Source: Curtobacterium sp. MCLR17_036 | Lineage (GTDB): Bacteria; Actinomycetota; Actinomycetes; Actinomycetales; Microbacteriaceae | Reading direction: 5' to 3' | Assembly (NCBI RefSeq): GCF_003234445.2 | Contig: NZ_CP126269.1 | Location: forward strand, 992,001-1,056,000 | Length of the DNA: 64,000 bases | Shown: positions 55,652 through 64,000 of the stretch, piece after piece | Position numbering within the stretch: the first letter of the stretch is position 1 | Layout of the letters: each line of letters starts with the position of its first letter | The notes under the pieces: generated by a model | What the model saw: only the letters and a program-made list of their open reading frames with translations | Told to the model about the DNA's origin: nothing | The model's database searches: none | Translations under genes and position numbers: made by a program

Positions 55652-56596
55652 GTGGACGAGGACCGGTACGGCAGTGATGTGCTCTCGGGCGACTGGCGCT
55701 CGAAGGGCGTGAAGAAGGTGCGGCAGGTGCCGCTCGAACGGGACATGGTGCTCGAGGACCCCGACTCCGGCTGGGCCGGCGCGGTCGTCGGGCTCGAGGC
55801 GGGCAACGTCGCCCTCGAGGACTGGAAGGGCCGCACCCGCTCCTTCCCCTTCACCGGGCAGTTCCTGCTCGAGGGCGAACTCGTCACGCTCGGCCGCCCG
55901 CAGGCGCCGGTCGGCCGGTCTGCCGCAGCCGTTGCCGGCGCACCGGGTTCGCCGGGTTCCGTCCACGCGGACTGGAGGCCCGGGGCCGCGCCCGCCGTGC
56001 GGCAGGCGTCCGGCGGTGGTCGCCTGCGCACCGCGTCCGGGTCGTTCGCCGTCGAGCAGCAGCGTGCCCGGGTGGCCCTGCCCTCCCGGATCATGGTCGA
56101 GGGCAAGCACGACGCCGAACTCGTCGAGAAGGTCTGGGGCGCCGACCTGCGCGTCGAGGGCGTCGTGGTCGAGGAACTCTCCGGCGTCGACAACCTCGCC
56201 GACGTGCTCGACGACTTCCGCCCGTCGCGGGAGCGCCGCGTCGGCGTGCTCGTCGACCACCTGGTGCCCGGGTCGAAGGAGTCCCGGTTCGCCGACGCGG
56301 TGATGCGCGGCAGGTGGGGCGCGCACGTGCTCGTCGTCGGGCACCCGTTCGTCGACGTCTGGCAGTCGGTCAAGCCGGCCCGCGTCGGGCTGCGGGAGTG
56401 GCCGACGATCCCGCGCTCGATCGAGTGGAAGGCCGGCATCTGCCAGGCGCTCGGGTGGCCGCACGCCGAGCAGGCTGACATCGCCCGGGCGTGGCAGCGG
56501 ATCCTCGGGCAGGTGCGGACCTTCGCCGACCTCGAGCCCCAGCTGCTCGGCCGTGTCGAGGAGCTCATCGACTTCGTCACCGAGCCGCAGGGCTGA
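55652..56596 (+). CDS. DUF3097 protein with TOPRIM-like segment
   Basis: Protein of 314 residues. The N-terminal third has small beta strands (DMVLEDPDSGWAGAVVGLEA) followed by a variable Ala/Gly linker (about 90-125). The conserved C-terminal part has RIMVEGKHDAELVEKVWG with Glu150 and Asp154, then VGVLVDHLVPGSKESRF with Asp202. Spacing and order resemble TOPRIM folds, where Glu and Asp bind metal for nucleic-acid chemistry. The family is actinobacterial and uncharacterised; nuclease or primase-like activity is inference only. No obvious operon partner. Confidence 0.85.
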   Translation: MDEDRYGSDVLSGDWRSKGVKKVRQVPLERDMVLEDPDSGWAGAVVGLEAGNVALEDWKGRTRSFPFTGQFLLEGELVTLGRPQAPVGRSAAAVAGAPGSPGSVHADWRPGAAPAVRQASGGGRLRTASGSFAVEQQRARVALPSRIMVEGKHDAELVEKVWGADLRVEGVVVEELSGVDNLADVLDDFRPSRERRVGVLVDHLVPGSKESRFADAVMRGRWGAHVLVVGHPFVDVWQSVKPARVGLREWPTIPRSIEWKAGICQALGWPHAEQADIARAWQRILGQVRTFADLEPQLLGRVEELIDFVTEPQG

Positions 56597-56663
56597 CACC
56601 CGGCCCCGTCGGCGTGGCGGGCCGGGCGCTCGTGGCGACCCGTGCCTCCCGTCCTGCCCGAGC

Positions 56664-57175
56664 GCTGCGCGAGCGGGCGTTTTCGGTGGGTGTGGGGGTC
56701 GTGTGTGGGGGCGTTTCCGCCCGTTCGCGTGAGCGGGTGGATGCGGTGGGTGTGGGGTCGTGCGTGTGTGCGGTTCTACCCGTTCGTGTGAGTGGGTGGA
56801 TGCGGTGGGTGTGGGGACCGTGCGTGTGTGTGTTTCCGCCCGTTCGCGTGAGCGGGCGGATTCGGTGGGTGTGAGCTCGCGGGAGTGTGCGTTTCTGCCC
56901 GTTCGGTGAACGTGCGGGACGGGCGGGGGTGCGGTCCTGCGCGGGGGTGCGGTCCTGCGCGGGGGCGGTTCCGCTCGTCGGCGTGAGCGGGGAATCCGGT
57001 GGGTGCGCGGGGCGGACAGGGGACCGTTTCGCCCGTTCGCGGGAACGGGCTCGGGCGCTGGGTTCGAGGGGCGTGCGGGGCGGCGTTCGTGCCCGTTCGG
57101 GTGAGCGGGCCCATTCGATGGGTGCGGGGGGCGTCGTGGGGGACGATTCCGCCCGCTCGTGCGGGATGGCGGGGC
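56664..57175. repeat. Degenerate tandem repeat tract, period about 60 bp
   Basis: Units have a CCCGTTCGCGTGAGCGGG hairpin core, then a GATGCGGTGGGTGTGGGG-type segment and a GT-rich TGCGTGTGTG part. The best-aligned copies have their core starting at about 56720, 56779 and 56840; further copies lie near 56898, 57031, 57090 and 57150 with more changes. The 612-nt gap from 56597 to 57208 shows strong strand asymmetry in G and no supported gene. Confidence 0.8.
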
Positions 57176-57196
57176 GCGATCGGGGGCCGTGCTCCG

Positions 57197-57202
57197 TATC
57201 GT
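57197..57202 (+). promoter_or_regulatory. -10 box of the 217-residue hypothetical gene (leaderless)
   Basis: TATCGT is followed by 6 nt and the ATG at 57209. Confidence 0.6.
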
Positions 57203-57208
57203 TGAGGG

Positions 57209-57862
57209 ATGGACGGCATCGACGGACGCGTGCGCGGCGCGGTCGACGTCTGGCTGCGGTGGCTGCCGCGGTGGCAGATCGGCACTGCCCGGCCGCGGAC
57301 CCGCATCTGCCGGAAGTGCACCGGGTCGCCGATCGCGAGTGCCGCGGGCTTCGGCCCCGACGTCCCGCACGCCGTCCAGCACGCCCTGATCGGTCGGATC
57401 TCGACGATCATCGAGGAGGCCGTGGACGACTACACGGCGAAGAACCTGCCGCTGCTGCAGCGTGAACTGGAACGGGCGGCGGCGCGGAAGCGGCACGCCG
57501 GGTACCAGCCGGCCGAGGGGCTCTCGCCGGAGTTCCAGGGACTCGACGTCGACCCCGAGCCGTCGCCGGGCGAACCGTTCCTGTTCACCCTCGACGAGCT
57601 GACCGGCACGGGGGCCGCCGAGCAGACGCCGCGCGAGCCGCTGTCCGACGAGGCGAAGGCGGCGCTCCGGCACGAGATCGCGCTGTCCGACGAGTGCGCG
57701 CGGTCGACCGGTACCGCGGTGTGCCTGGCGCTCATCGACCACCGTCCGCGGATCGCCGAGGCGGTCGAACGACTGGTCGAGCCGCAGATCGAGGCGCTGG
57801 TGTCCGACATGTTCCGCGGCTTCGACGGCCCGGACGACGGGGCGCGGTCCGGGCTCTTCTGA
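57209..57862 (+). CDS. Conserved hypothetical protein, 217 residues
   Basis: Function not recognised. Near residue 31, RPRTRICRKCTGSP has a CxxC pair that may bind a metal. Most of the rest is helical and charged, with a Pro/Asp-rich middle (DVDPEPSPGEPF) and no membrane segment or signal peptide. The start is supported by a leaderless promoter. It converges with DUF3054. Similar proteins seem to occur in other actinobacteria but without known role. Confidence 0.75.
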   Translation: MDGIDGRVRGAVDVWLRWLPRWQIGTARPRTRICRKCTGSPIASAAGFGPDVPHAVQHALIGRISTIIEEAVDDYTAKNLPLLQRELERAAARKRHAGYQPAEGLSPEFQGLDVDPEPSPGEPFLFTLDELTGTGAAEQTPREPLSDEAKAALRHEIALSDECARSTGTAVCLALIDHRPRIAEAVERLVEPQIEALVSDMFRGFDGPDDGARSGLF

Positions 57863-57878
57863 CCCGGCCGCTCGATGG

Positions 57879-58301
57879 TCACCGCCCGGCGGTCGTGCCC
57901 TGACGGGGGGAGCGGCGTTCCCGGGCGCGGAGGACGAGCCGGGCGATCCCACGCCACCCGAGCAGGAAGACCCCGAGCACGATCGTCGCGACGATGACGA
58001 ACGAGACCGGCAGCGGGTCGCCGTCGACGTCGCCCTGACCGGTCCAGACACGGATCGCCAACCCGACGGCGACGGTCAGCAGCCACACCACGACGCCCGT
58101 CGGCCAGAGGCGCAGCGGTCGCTTCCACCCCGCCGTGGCGACGGAGCCGACCACCCAGCCGGCGAGGAACGGGTACGCCGTCGTCCAGAGGGCGGCCGCG
58201 GTGTTCGCCTCGCCGTGCGAGGACCGGCCGATGAGTGCGAACAGGACGATCAGGACGATGTCGACGACGGCTGCGAGCCATCCCCAGGTGCGTGCGGTCA
58301 C
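57879..58301 (-). CDS. DUF3054 family membrane protein
   Basis: Protein of 140 residues with four membrane helices and a short basic tail. The pattern WGWLAAVVDIVLIVLFALIG, RSSHGEAN and RLWPTGVVVWLLTVAVGLAI matches the actinobacterial DUF3054 family. Function unknown. GTG start at 58301; possible -10 GATGAT 6 nt upstream. Confidence 0.88.
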   Translation of the reverse strand: MTARTWGWLAAVVDIVLIVLFALIGRSSHGEANTAAALWTTAYPFLAGWVVGSVATAGWKRPLRLWPTGVVVWLLTVAVGLAIRVWTGQGDVDGDPLPVSFVIVATIVLGVFLLGWRGIARLVLRARERRSPRQGTTAGR

Positions 58302-58373
58302 CCGTCCATCATCGCAGCCGCCCGTTCACGGTCCGGTCACGCGGTGTTCGTCGGGATCGGCGACGATGCGGCG

Positions 58374-59963
58374 ATGACGACGACACCGCAGGCCCCGGTC
58401 ACACATCGGACCACGGCTGCGTCGCCCGGCGGCCACGGTGTCCGGCTGCCCCGCCTCGTCGCACTCCGCGGTGCGCCGCGCGTCCGCCGCGAGAACACGC
58501 TGCCCGCCGTCGCGGTGGCCGAGGCGCTCGGCGTCGACACCGTCGAGGTCGACGTCCGCCGCACCGCCGACGGGGTCGCGGTGCTGCTGCACGACGAGAC
58601 CCTCGGCCGGATGTGGGGGGACCGACGCCGCGTGGCCGACGTCGACTGGTGCGAGGTCGCCCGGCTTGGCAACGGCCTGGACCGGATCCCGCGGCTCGAC
58701 GCCGTGCTCGAGCGGCTCGACGGCTGCCACGCCTCGCTGCTCGTCGACCTCGTGGACGCGGCCGACGCCCTCGTGGCGGCACGGACGGTCGGCACGGCCA
58801 CCGGCTCGACCGCCGTCGCCTGGCGCGGCAATCCGGACGCGATGGCCACGGTGCGGGCCGCCCTGCCCGACGCCGAGGTCTGGCTGACGTGGGAGTCGCT
58901 CGCGCCGCCGACGGCCGCGGACCTCGAGGCCCTGCAGCCGTCGACCCTCGACCTCGACGTCGCCTTCCTCACCCCGGCCACGGTCCGGGCCGCCCACGCC
59001 CTCGGGGTGCGGGTCGCGGCGCGGACGGTGGACGAGCCCGCCCCGGCGCTCTGGGCGGCGCAGCTCGGCGTCGACGCGATCACCACCGACGACGTCGCCG
59101 GCATCCGGGCCGTGCTCGCCGCGGCGGAGCGCGACGGGTGGCCGGACCGCGACCGCGAACCCAGCGAGGCCGAGGTCGCCCCACGCGCCCAGGCCCTGGC
59201 GCACCGGATCGCCCACGAGGTCATCGCCCTCACCCGGGAGCACCCCGTCGGCGAGGTGCGGGCGAAGGCGGACCCCGCCGACCTCGTGACCGACGTGGAC
59301 CGGATGGTGGAGCTGCACGTCCGCTCCCGGGTGCGTGCCGCCTTCCCGACGCACGGCTTCACCGGCGAGGAGTACGGCGAGGCCCCCGGCGACCGGCACC
59401 GCTGGTACCTCGACCCCGTCGACGGCACCACGAACCTGGTGAACGGCGTGCCCTGGACGTCGATGTCGCTCTGCCTGACGCGCGGCGGCCGGCCCCTCGT
59501 CGGTGTCGTCGCCGACCCCTGGCGCGGCGAGGTGCTCGAGGCCCGACGCGGGCGCGGCGCCGTCCTGCGCGACCGTGCCCTGCAGCTCGACGACGCGCCC
59601 CGGTCGCTCGCCGGGGCGGTCGTCGGCACCGAGCTCGACGGGCACCGCCCGTGGCCGGGCTTCGGAGCGTTCCTCGACGCGCTCGCCGACCGATCGTGCA
59701 CGGTCCGGGTGCAGGGCTCCGGGACGCTCACGATCGCGCAGGTCGCGGCCGGGCGGGGGATCGGCGCCTGCGTGCCGGCGTTCGACCCGGTCGACCACGG
59801 TGCCGCGGTGCTGCTCGTGCACGAGGCCGGCGGCGTCGTGCTCACTCGCGACGGGGCCGTCGAGGGCTTCCCCGCCGTCGGCGAGCCGTTCCTCGTCGCC
59901 CACCCCGGTGCCGCCGACGAACTGCACACCGTCTGGTTGCGCGCGCTGGCGACCGCTCGCTGA
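58374..59963 (+). CDS. Fusion of a GDPD-like domain and an inositol monophosphatase-like domain
   Basis: Protein of 529 residues. Residues 25-255 match the glycerophosphodiester phosphodiesterase barrel (ENTLPAVAVAEALGVDTVEV, VLLHDETL with His73), but the first catalytic HRG is LRG at residues 31-33. Residues 275-525 are an IMPase-like domain with GEEYGEA, LDPVDGTTN (Asp347 and Asp350) and a C-terminal Asp in DPVDHGA. The phosphatase part looks active, the GDPD part probably impaired. Could act in phospholipid or inositol-phosphate turnover. Start uncertain: the frame is open further upstream, and ATG 58374 was chosen as the first ATG ahead of the domain. Confidence 0.82.
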   Translation: MTTTPQAPVTHRTTAASPGGHGVRLPRLVALRGAPRVRRENTLPAVAVAEALGVDTVEVDVRRTADGVAVLLHDETLGRMWGDRRRVADVDWCEVARLGNGLDRIPRLDAVLERLDGCHASLLVDLVDAADALVAARTVGTATGSTAVAWRGNPDAMATVRAALPDAEVWLTWESLAPPTAADLEALQPSTLDLDVAFLTPATVRAAHALGVRVAARTVDEPAPALWAAQLGVDAITTDDVAGIRAVLAAAERDGWPDRDREPSEAEVAPRAQALAHRIAHEVIALTREHPVGEVRAKADPADLVTDVDRMVELHVRSRVRAAFPTHGFTGEEYGEAPGDRHRWYLDPVDGTTNLVNGVPWTSMSLCLTRGGRPLVGVVADPWRGEVLEARRGRGAVLRDRALQLDDAPRSLAGAVVGTELDGHRPWPGFGAFLDALADRSCTVRVQGSGTLTIAQVAAGRGIGACVPAFDPVDHGAAVLLVHEAGGVVLTRDGAVEGFPAVGEPFLVAHPGAADELHTVWLRALATAR

Positions 59964-60162
59964 CCGACCGGGCCGCGGTCCCGAGCCGGCCACGCGCGTG
60001 CGCACGGAGCGGGGCGGGCGTGCACCGGGCCTCCCGGCCGCTCGTCCGTCGCTCTCGGCGGACTCTGTGCAGGCGCACAGTCAGCGGCGCCCCTGCCTGC
60101 CTACTGTGGCAGTCCACGGCGGGTCCGACCGGACCGGCCGCGCACCCGAAGGAGCACTGACC

Positions 60163-60762
60163 ATGGGATTCCTCGACCGTCTGCTCGGACGCCCGGACCG
60201 CGACCGGACCGGGGACGCACAGCAGAACCAGTGGGGGCAGCCGCAGCAGCAGGGCTACCAGTACGGCCAGCAGTCCTACCAGCAGCCCGTGCAGCAGTCG
60301 GCCCCGTCCGGCGCACCCGCGGCCACCGACGACGAGCGTGCCGTCGAGCGGTACCGCTACCTGCTCCGGACCGCGCCGCCGGAGCGCATCGAGGAGGTCC
60401 ACGCCGAGGCCTTCGCGACGTTGACCGACGAGCAGCGCCGCATGGTGTTCGACGAGTTCACGCGCACGGCACCCGCCGGTGAGGCACCGCGTGGCGACGA
60501 CCCGCGCTCGCTCGCGCAGGCCGTCACCCGGTCGGAGATCATGAGCGCGTTCCTGCCCGACCCCGGATCGTTCGACGGCGGTACGGATGCTGCGGGCGAG
60601 GGCGGATCGGAGGACACTGGTGCCGAGTCCGGTGACGGCGGTGCCTCCGATGGCGGTGGGACCGACGGCGGCGGGTTCGAGAGTGCGGGCTGGGGCGACG
60701 GCGGTTCCGACTTCGGTGGCGGCGGTGGCTTCGGTGACTTCGGTGGTGACTTCGACGTCTAG
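60163..60762 (+). CDS. Hypothetical protein with Gln/Tyr-rich N terminus and Gly-rich C terminus
   Basis: Protein of 199 residues. It starts GFLDRLLGRPDRD, then a short NQWGQPQQQGYQYGQQSYQQ tract, a helical middle (ERYRYLLRTAPPERIEEVHA) and a Gly/Asp-rich tail ending FGDFGGDFDV. No membrane segment and no known catalytic motif. The middle helices are conserved in Microbacteriaceae proteins often mislabelled as transporters or ATPases. ATG with GAAGGAG upstream and TACTGT near 60102 as a likely -10 box. Function unknown. Confidence 0.8.
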   Translation: MGFLDRLLGRPDRDRTGDAQQNQWGQPQQQGYQYGQQSYQQPVQQSAPSGAPAATDDERAVERYRYLLRTAPPERIEEVHAEAFATLTDEQRRMVFDEFTRTAPAGEAPRGDDPRSLAQAVTRSEIMSAFLPDPGSFDGGTDAAGEGGSEDTGAESGDGGASDGGGTDGGGFESAGWGDGGSDFGGGGGFGDFGGDFDV

Positions 60763-60821
60763 GTGACGGTCGTCGCTCCCACCGCTCGACGGATCTGCTG
60801 CAGGGTCGACGAGGGAGCGAC

Positions 60822-61838
60822 ATGGCCATCATCGAGGCCTCCGGGCTGACGAAGACGTACCGATCGAGGTCCGGGACGGTGCGCGCGCTGACCGGACTCG
60901 ACCTCTCCGTGCCGCAGGGCACGGTGACCGCGCTGCTCGGGCCGAACGGCTCCGGCAAGACGACGACCGTGAAGGTCCTCACCACCCTCGTCACCCCGGA
61001 CGCCGGCACGGCGACCATCGACGGCATCGACGTGGTCGGCGACCCGCAGACGACCCGGCGGTCGATCGGCGTGTCCGGCCAGTACGCGGCGGTCGACGAG
61101 AACCTGACCGGCTTCGAGAACCTCGAGATGATCGGGCGGCTGTACCACCTGGGCCGGAAGACGGCGCGCGAGCGGGCCCGGGAGCTCATCGAGGTGTTCG
61201 ACCTGTCCGAGGCCGGCGACCGGCCGGTCAAGGGGTTCTCGGGCGGGATGCGTCGCCGGATCGACCTGGCGGGCGCCCTCGTGATGAACCCGCGGGTGCT
61301 GTTCCTCGACGAACCCACGACCGGCCTCGACCCGCGCAGCCGGCTCGCGCTCTGGGGCATCATCGAGGACCTCGTCGCCGGGGGCACCACCGTGCTGCTC
61401 ACCACGCAGTACCTGGAGGAAGCCGACCGGCTCGCCGACGACATCGTCGTGATCGACGAGGGCACGGTCATCGCGGAGGGCAGCGCGGACCAGCTCAAGG
61501 CACAGGTCGGCGGGCACCGGGTCGTCGTCACCCTGGTCGACGAGACCGACGGCGACGCGGCGACGACGGTGCTGCGGCGGTACGGCCGCGACGAGGTGGA
61601 GACCTCGGGGGACGGCCGGACACGAGCGGTCGCGGTCGACGCCGGTCCCGCCGCCCTGCAGCGCGTCCTCGCCGACCTGAGCGCGGCGGGCGTCGCGCTG
61701 CACGACGCGGGGATGCGTCGCCCGACCCTCGACGACGTGTTCCTGCGCCTGACGGGCCACGCGGCCTCCGGGGACGACCCCGATCCGGACGTGCCGGGCA
61801 CCCGTTCCGAGCGCCCCCGGAAGGAGACGGTCCGATGA
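60822..61838 (+). CDS. ABC transporter ATP-binding protein, DrrA/daunorubicin-resistance type
   Basis: Protein of 338 residues. The ATPase domain has LLGPNGSGKTTTVKVL, a signature KGFSGGMRRRID, LFLDEPTTGLDPRSR and LTTQYLEEADRLADD. A C-terminal extension of about 100 residues (VVVTLVDETDGDAA...) is the regulatory domain of DrrA-type exporters. The substrate could be a drug or lipid and is not predictable. The start at ATG 60822 is 60 nt after the hypothetical protein stop. The stop overlaps the permease start by 4 nt. Confidence 0.93.
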   Translation: MAIIEASGLTKTYRSRSGTVRALTGLDLSVPQGTVTALLGPNGSGKTTTVKVLTTLVTPDAGTATIDGIDVVGDPQTTRRSIGVSGQYAAVDENLTGFENLEMIGRLYHLGRKTARERARELIEVFDLSEAGDRPVKGFSGGMRRRIDLAGALVMNPRVLFLDEPTTGLDPRSRLALWGIIEDLVAGGTTVLLTTQYLEEADRLADDIVVIDEGTVIAEGSADQLKAQVGGHRVVVTLVDETDGDAATTVLRRYGRDEVETSGDGRTRAVAVDAGPAALQRVLADLSAAGVALHDAGMRRPTLDDVFLRLTGHAASGDDPDPDVPGTRSERPRKETVR

Positions 61839-62680
61839 CGACCTCCGTCGGGACGGGGCGGCAGCTCCCCGTCGCGGTGACCGCACCGGTGGCGGTCTGG
61901 TTCGAGGACGGCTGGACCGTCACCAAGCGCAACCTGATCAAGATCAAGCGCTCGCCGGACATGCTCGTCTTCGCGGTGCTCCAGCCGATCATGTTCGTGC
62001 TGCTGTTCAGCCAGGTGTACGGCGGCGCGATCCGGGTGCAGGGCACCGACTACACGCAGTTCCTGATGGCCGGGATCTTCGCGCAGACCGTGGTCTTCGG
62101 TGCGACGTTCTCGGGGTCGGCGATGGCGCAGGACCTCAAGGAGGGGCTGATCGACCGGTTCCGGACGCTGCCGATGTCGGCGTCGGCCGTGCTCGTCGGC
62201 CGCACGAACTCCGACCTGGTGCTCAACGGCATCTCGATGGTCATCATGATGGCCACGGGGCTGGCGGTCGGGTGGCGGGTGCAGTCGTCGCCGACCGCGT
62301 TCCTGGCGGGCATCGCGTTGCTGCTGCTGTTCAGCTACGCGTTCAGCTGGGTGATGGCGCTGCTCGGCATGAGCGTGCGAACCCCCGAGGTGATCAACAA
62401 CGCGTCGTTCATGATCCTCTTCCCCCTGACCTTCGTCTCGAACGCGTTCGTGCCGAGCGACACCCTGCCGCTGGTGCTGCGCGTGTTCGCCGAGTGGAAC
62501 CCGGTGTCGTCGCTCGTACAGGCCGCGCGGGAGCTCTTCGGCAACGTCGGCACGGCGCCGGTCCCGGACGTCTGGACGATGCAGCACCCGGCGCTGACGG
62601 TCCTGGTCGGCATCGCGGTGATGCTCGTGGTGTTCGTGCCGTGGAGCGTGGCGAAGTACCGCAGGATCAGCGCGGCGTAG
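61835..62680 (+). CDS. ABC transporter permease, DrrB type
   Basis: Protein of 281 residues with six membrane helices of the ABC-2 exporter type. Landmarks are [20 protein letters not shown] near the start, [15 protein letters not shown] near residue 100 and ETVFSNAFVP-like [12 protein letters not shown] near 205. It overlaps the ATPase gene by ATGA and makes a half-transporter complex with it. Involved in efflux; substrate unknown. Confidence 0.93.
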   Translation: MTTSVGTGRQLPVAVTAPVAVWFEDGWTVTKRNLIKIKRSPDMLVFAVLQPIMFVLLFSQVYGGAIRVQGTDYTQFLMAGIFAQTVVFGATFSGSAMAQDLKEGLIDRFRTLPMSASAVLVGRTNSDLVLNGISMVIMMATGLAVGWRVQSSPTAFLAGIALLLLFSYAFSWVMALLGMSVRTPEVINNASFMILFPLTFVSNAFVPSDTLPLVLRVFAEWNPVSSLVQAARELFGNVGTAPVPDVWTMQHPALTVLVGIAVMLVVFVPWSVAKYRRISAA

Positions 62681-62731
62681 GGGCTCTCCACAGGCAGCGC
62701 CCGGGTGTACGCACCGGTCGTCCGGACGGCT

Positions 62732-62737
62732 TAGCAT
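62732..62737 (+). promoter_or_regulatory. -10 box of the permease gene at the right edge (leaderless)
   Basis: TAGCAT is followed by 7 nt and the GTG at 62745. Confidence 0.6.
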
Positions 62738-62744
62738 CAACCTC

Positions 62745-64000
62745 GTGACCGCGACAGACGCCGAGCGGACCGCCCAGCGCGACGCCACCGAGCAGCCCCT
62801 CGACCGCAGCACCCGCCTGCGCCGCTGGATGCTGCACGGCGCCGACCAGGGCGCCTCGCACCAGGGGCCGCACCAGGTCGAGGTCGAGAAGACCCACTCG
62901 TGGTGGCGGGTCATGTGCCTGACCGGCGTCGACTACTTCTCGACGCTCGGCTACCAGCCGGCGATCGCCGCGCTCGCCGCGGGCCTGCTGTCGCCGATCG
63001 CCACCATCGTGCTCGTCCTCGTGACGCTGTTCGGGGCACTGCCCGTGTACCGCCGGGTGGCGCAGGACAGCTTCAAGGGCGCCGGGTCGATCATGATGCT
63101 CGAGAAGCTGCTGCCCTGGTGGGCCGGCAAGCTGCTCGTGCTCGTGCTGCTCGGCTTCGCCGTCACCGACTTCATGATCACGATGACCCTGTCGGCGGCG
63201 GACGCCACGGCGCACATCGCCGAGAACCCGTACACGCCGCAGTGGTTCACCGAGATCCCGGTCCCGCTCACCCTGGCGCTGCTGCTCCTGCTCGGCATCG
63301 TGTTCCTGCGGGGGTTCAAGGAAGCGATCGGCATCGCTGTCGGGCTCGTCGCCGTGTTCCTCGCCCTGAACGCCGTCGTCGTGGTCGTCGCGCTGTGGCA
63401 CGTGTTCGAGCACCCGATGGTCGCGAGCGACTGGTGGTCCGGGCTCACCGCGCAGCACAGCAACCCGCTCGTGATGATCGGCATCGCCCTCGTGGTGTTC
63501 CCGAAGCTCGCGCTCGGCCTGTCCGGGTTCGAGACCGGCGTCGCCGTCATGCCCCAGGTGCGCGGCGACGCGTCCGACGGCACGAGCGACCGCCCCGAGG
63601 GCCGGATCCGCGGCACGAAGCGCCTGCTCACCGTGGCGGCCGTCATCATGAGCTCGTTCCTCATCACGTCGTCGATCGCGACCACCTTCCTCATCCCGCA
63701 GGCCGAGTTCCAGCCGGGCGGCGGCGCGAACGGCCGGGCGCTCGCGTTCCTGGCGCACGAGTACCTCGGCGGCGTCTTCGGCTCGGTCTACGACTTCTCC
63801 ACCGTCGCCATCCTGTGGTTCGCGGGCGCGAGCGCGATGGCCGGCCTGCTCAACCTCGTGCCGCGCTTCCTGCCCCGGTACGGCATGGCCCCGCAGTGGG
63901 CGCGGGCCACCCGACCGCTCGTCATCATCTTCACGCTCATCGCGTTCGTGATCACGATCGTCTTCGACGCCGACGTCGACGCCCAGGGCGGCGCCTACGC
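62745..64000 (+). CDS. APC-superfamily amino acid permease, partial (5' part)
   Basis: The frame is open from the GTG at 62745 to the right edge, so at least 418 residues are present and the end is missing. Roughly 60 soluble residues precede the membrane part, with [20 protein letters not shown] at the first helix. Nine or more hydrophobic segments follow, including [20 protein letters not shown]. The pattern fits the APC amino acid permease superfamily, but the family in detail and the substrate are not clear. The leaderless promoter supports the start. Confidence 0.85.
   Translation, partial: MTATDAERTAQRDATEQPLDRSTRLRRWMLHGADQGASHQGPHQVEVEKTHSWWRVMCLTGVDYFSTLGYQPAIAALAAGLLSPIATIVLVLVTLFGALPVYRRVAQDSFKGAGSIMMLEKLLPWWAGKLLVLVLLGFAVTDFMITMTLSAADATAHIAENPYTPQWFTEIPVPLTLALLLLLGIVFLRGFKEAIGIAVGLVAVFLALNAVVVVVALWHVFEHPMVASDWWSGLTAQHSNPLVMIGIALVVFPKLALGLSGFETGVAVMPQVRGDASDGTSDRPEGRIRGTKRLLTVAAVIMSSFLITSSIATTFLIPQAEFQPGGGANGRALAFLAHEYLGGVFGSVYDFSTVAILWFAGASAMAGLLNLVPRFLPRYGMAPQWARATRPLVIIFTLIAFVITIVFDADVDAQGGAY

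Overview
The window is 64 kb of very GC-rich DNA with GC-biased third codon positions, dense bidirectional genes and no mobile elements. It looks like chromosome from an actinobacterium, most likely of the family Microbacteriaceae (Curtobacterium-like). Grounds for this are the protein families (DUF3039, DUF3054, DUF3097, UPF0182, the DUF2342 zincin-like family, GatCAB), many promoters whose -10 box lies only 6-7 nt before the start codon, and a left end that follows the mycobacterial adnAB-nudC-uvrD2-Rv3196/95/94/93 order. The genus is inferred; no 16S gene is present.

Layout. 0-11.7 kb: 3' end of an AdnB-like helicase-nuclease, an APH-fold protein without its catalytic Asp and Asn, NudC, a UvrD2-like helicase, an orphan ThiF/TOMM cyclodehydratase-like protein, a DUF2342 protein, a PDZ/Lon-like membrane protease and UPF0182. 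11.7-16.8 kb: initiator tRNA, a nitrilase-family amidase, a triplicated intergenic repeat, a PLP aminotransferase, and an HtrA-type protease with a long YGQQ-rich cytoplasmic tail. 16.8-23.8 kb: a surface-glycopolymer locus with two family 2 glycosyltransferases, a CDP-alcohol phosphotransferase, a TagF-like polymerase, a Wzm/Wzt (TagGH)-type exporter and a sugar/choline-type nucleotidyltransferase. 24-27.2 kb: an ABC exporter whose ATPase seems to carry a frameshift in a CG-dinucleotide run, then DUF3039. 27.2-32.5 kb: a four-copy palindromic array, pncB, murI-rph-rdgB, a DedA protein and tRNA-Leu. 32.5-45.2 kb: an MFS transporter, mnmA, ligA, a DUF1023 hydrolase, a class A penicillin-binding protein and gatCAB. 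45.2-54.4 kb: a two-gene type III polyketide synthase/methyltransferase cassette, then a glycoside locus (ROK regulator, ABC importer, GH4 phospho-glycosidase, BadF-type kinase). 54.5-64 kb: zinc alcohol dehydrogenase, DUF3097, a 0.6 kb repeat tract, hypothetical proteins, a GDPD-IMPase fusion, a DrrAB-type exporter and the start of an APC-type amino acid permease.

Together the window holds housekeeping functions (DNA repair, tRNA maturation and amidation, NAD metabolism, peptidoglycan precursors) with two accessory modules, surface polymer and glycoside use. The most unusual content is non-coding: several unrelated families of intergenic tandem or palindromic repeats, and recurrent GGGAGGCCCG-type terminator hairpins. 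Several proteins also have replaced catalytic or metal-binding residues (APH-like, NudC, CDP-alcohol transferase, ROK, GDPD).
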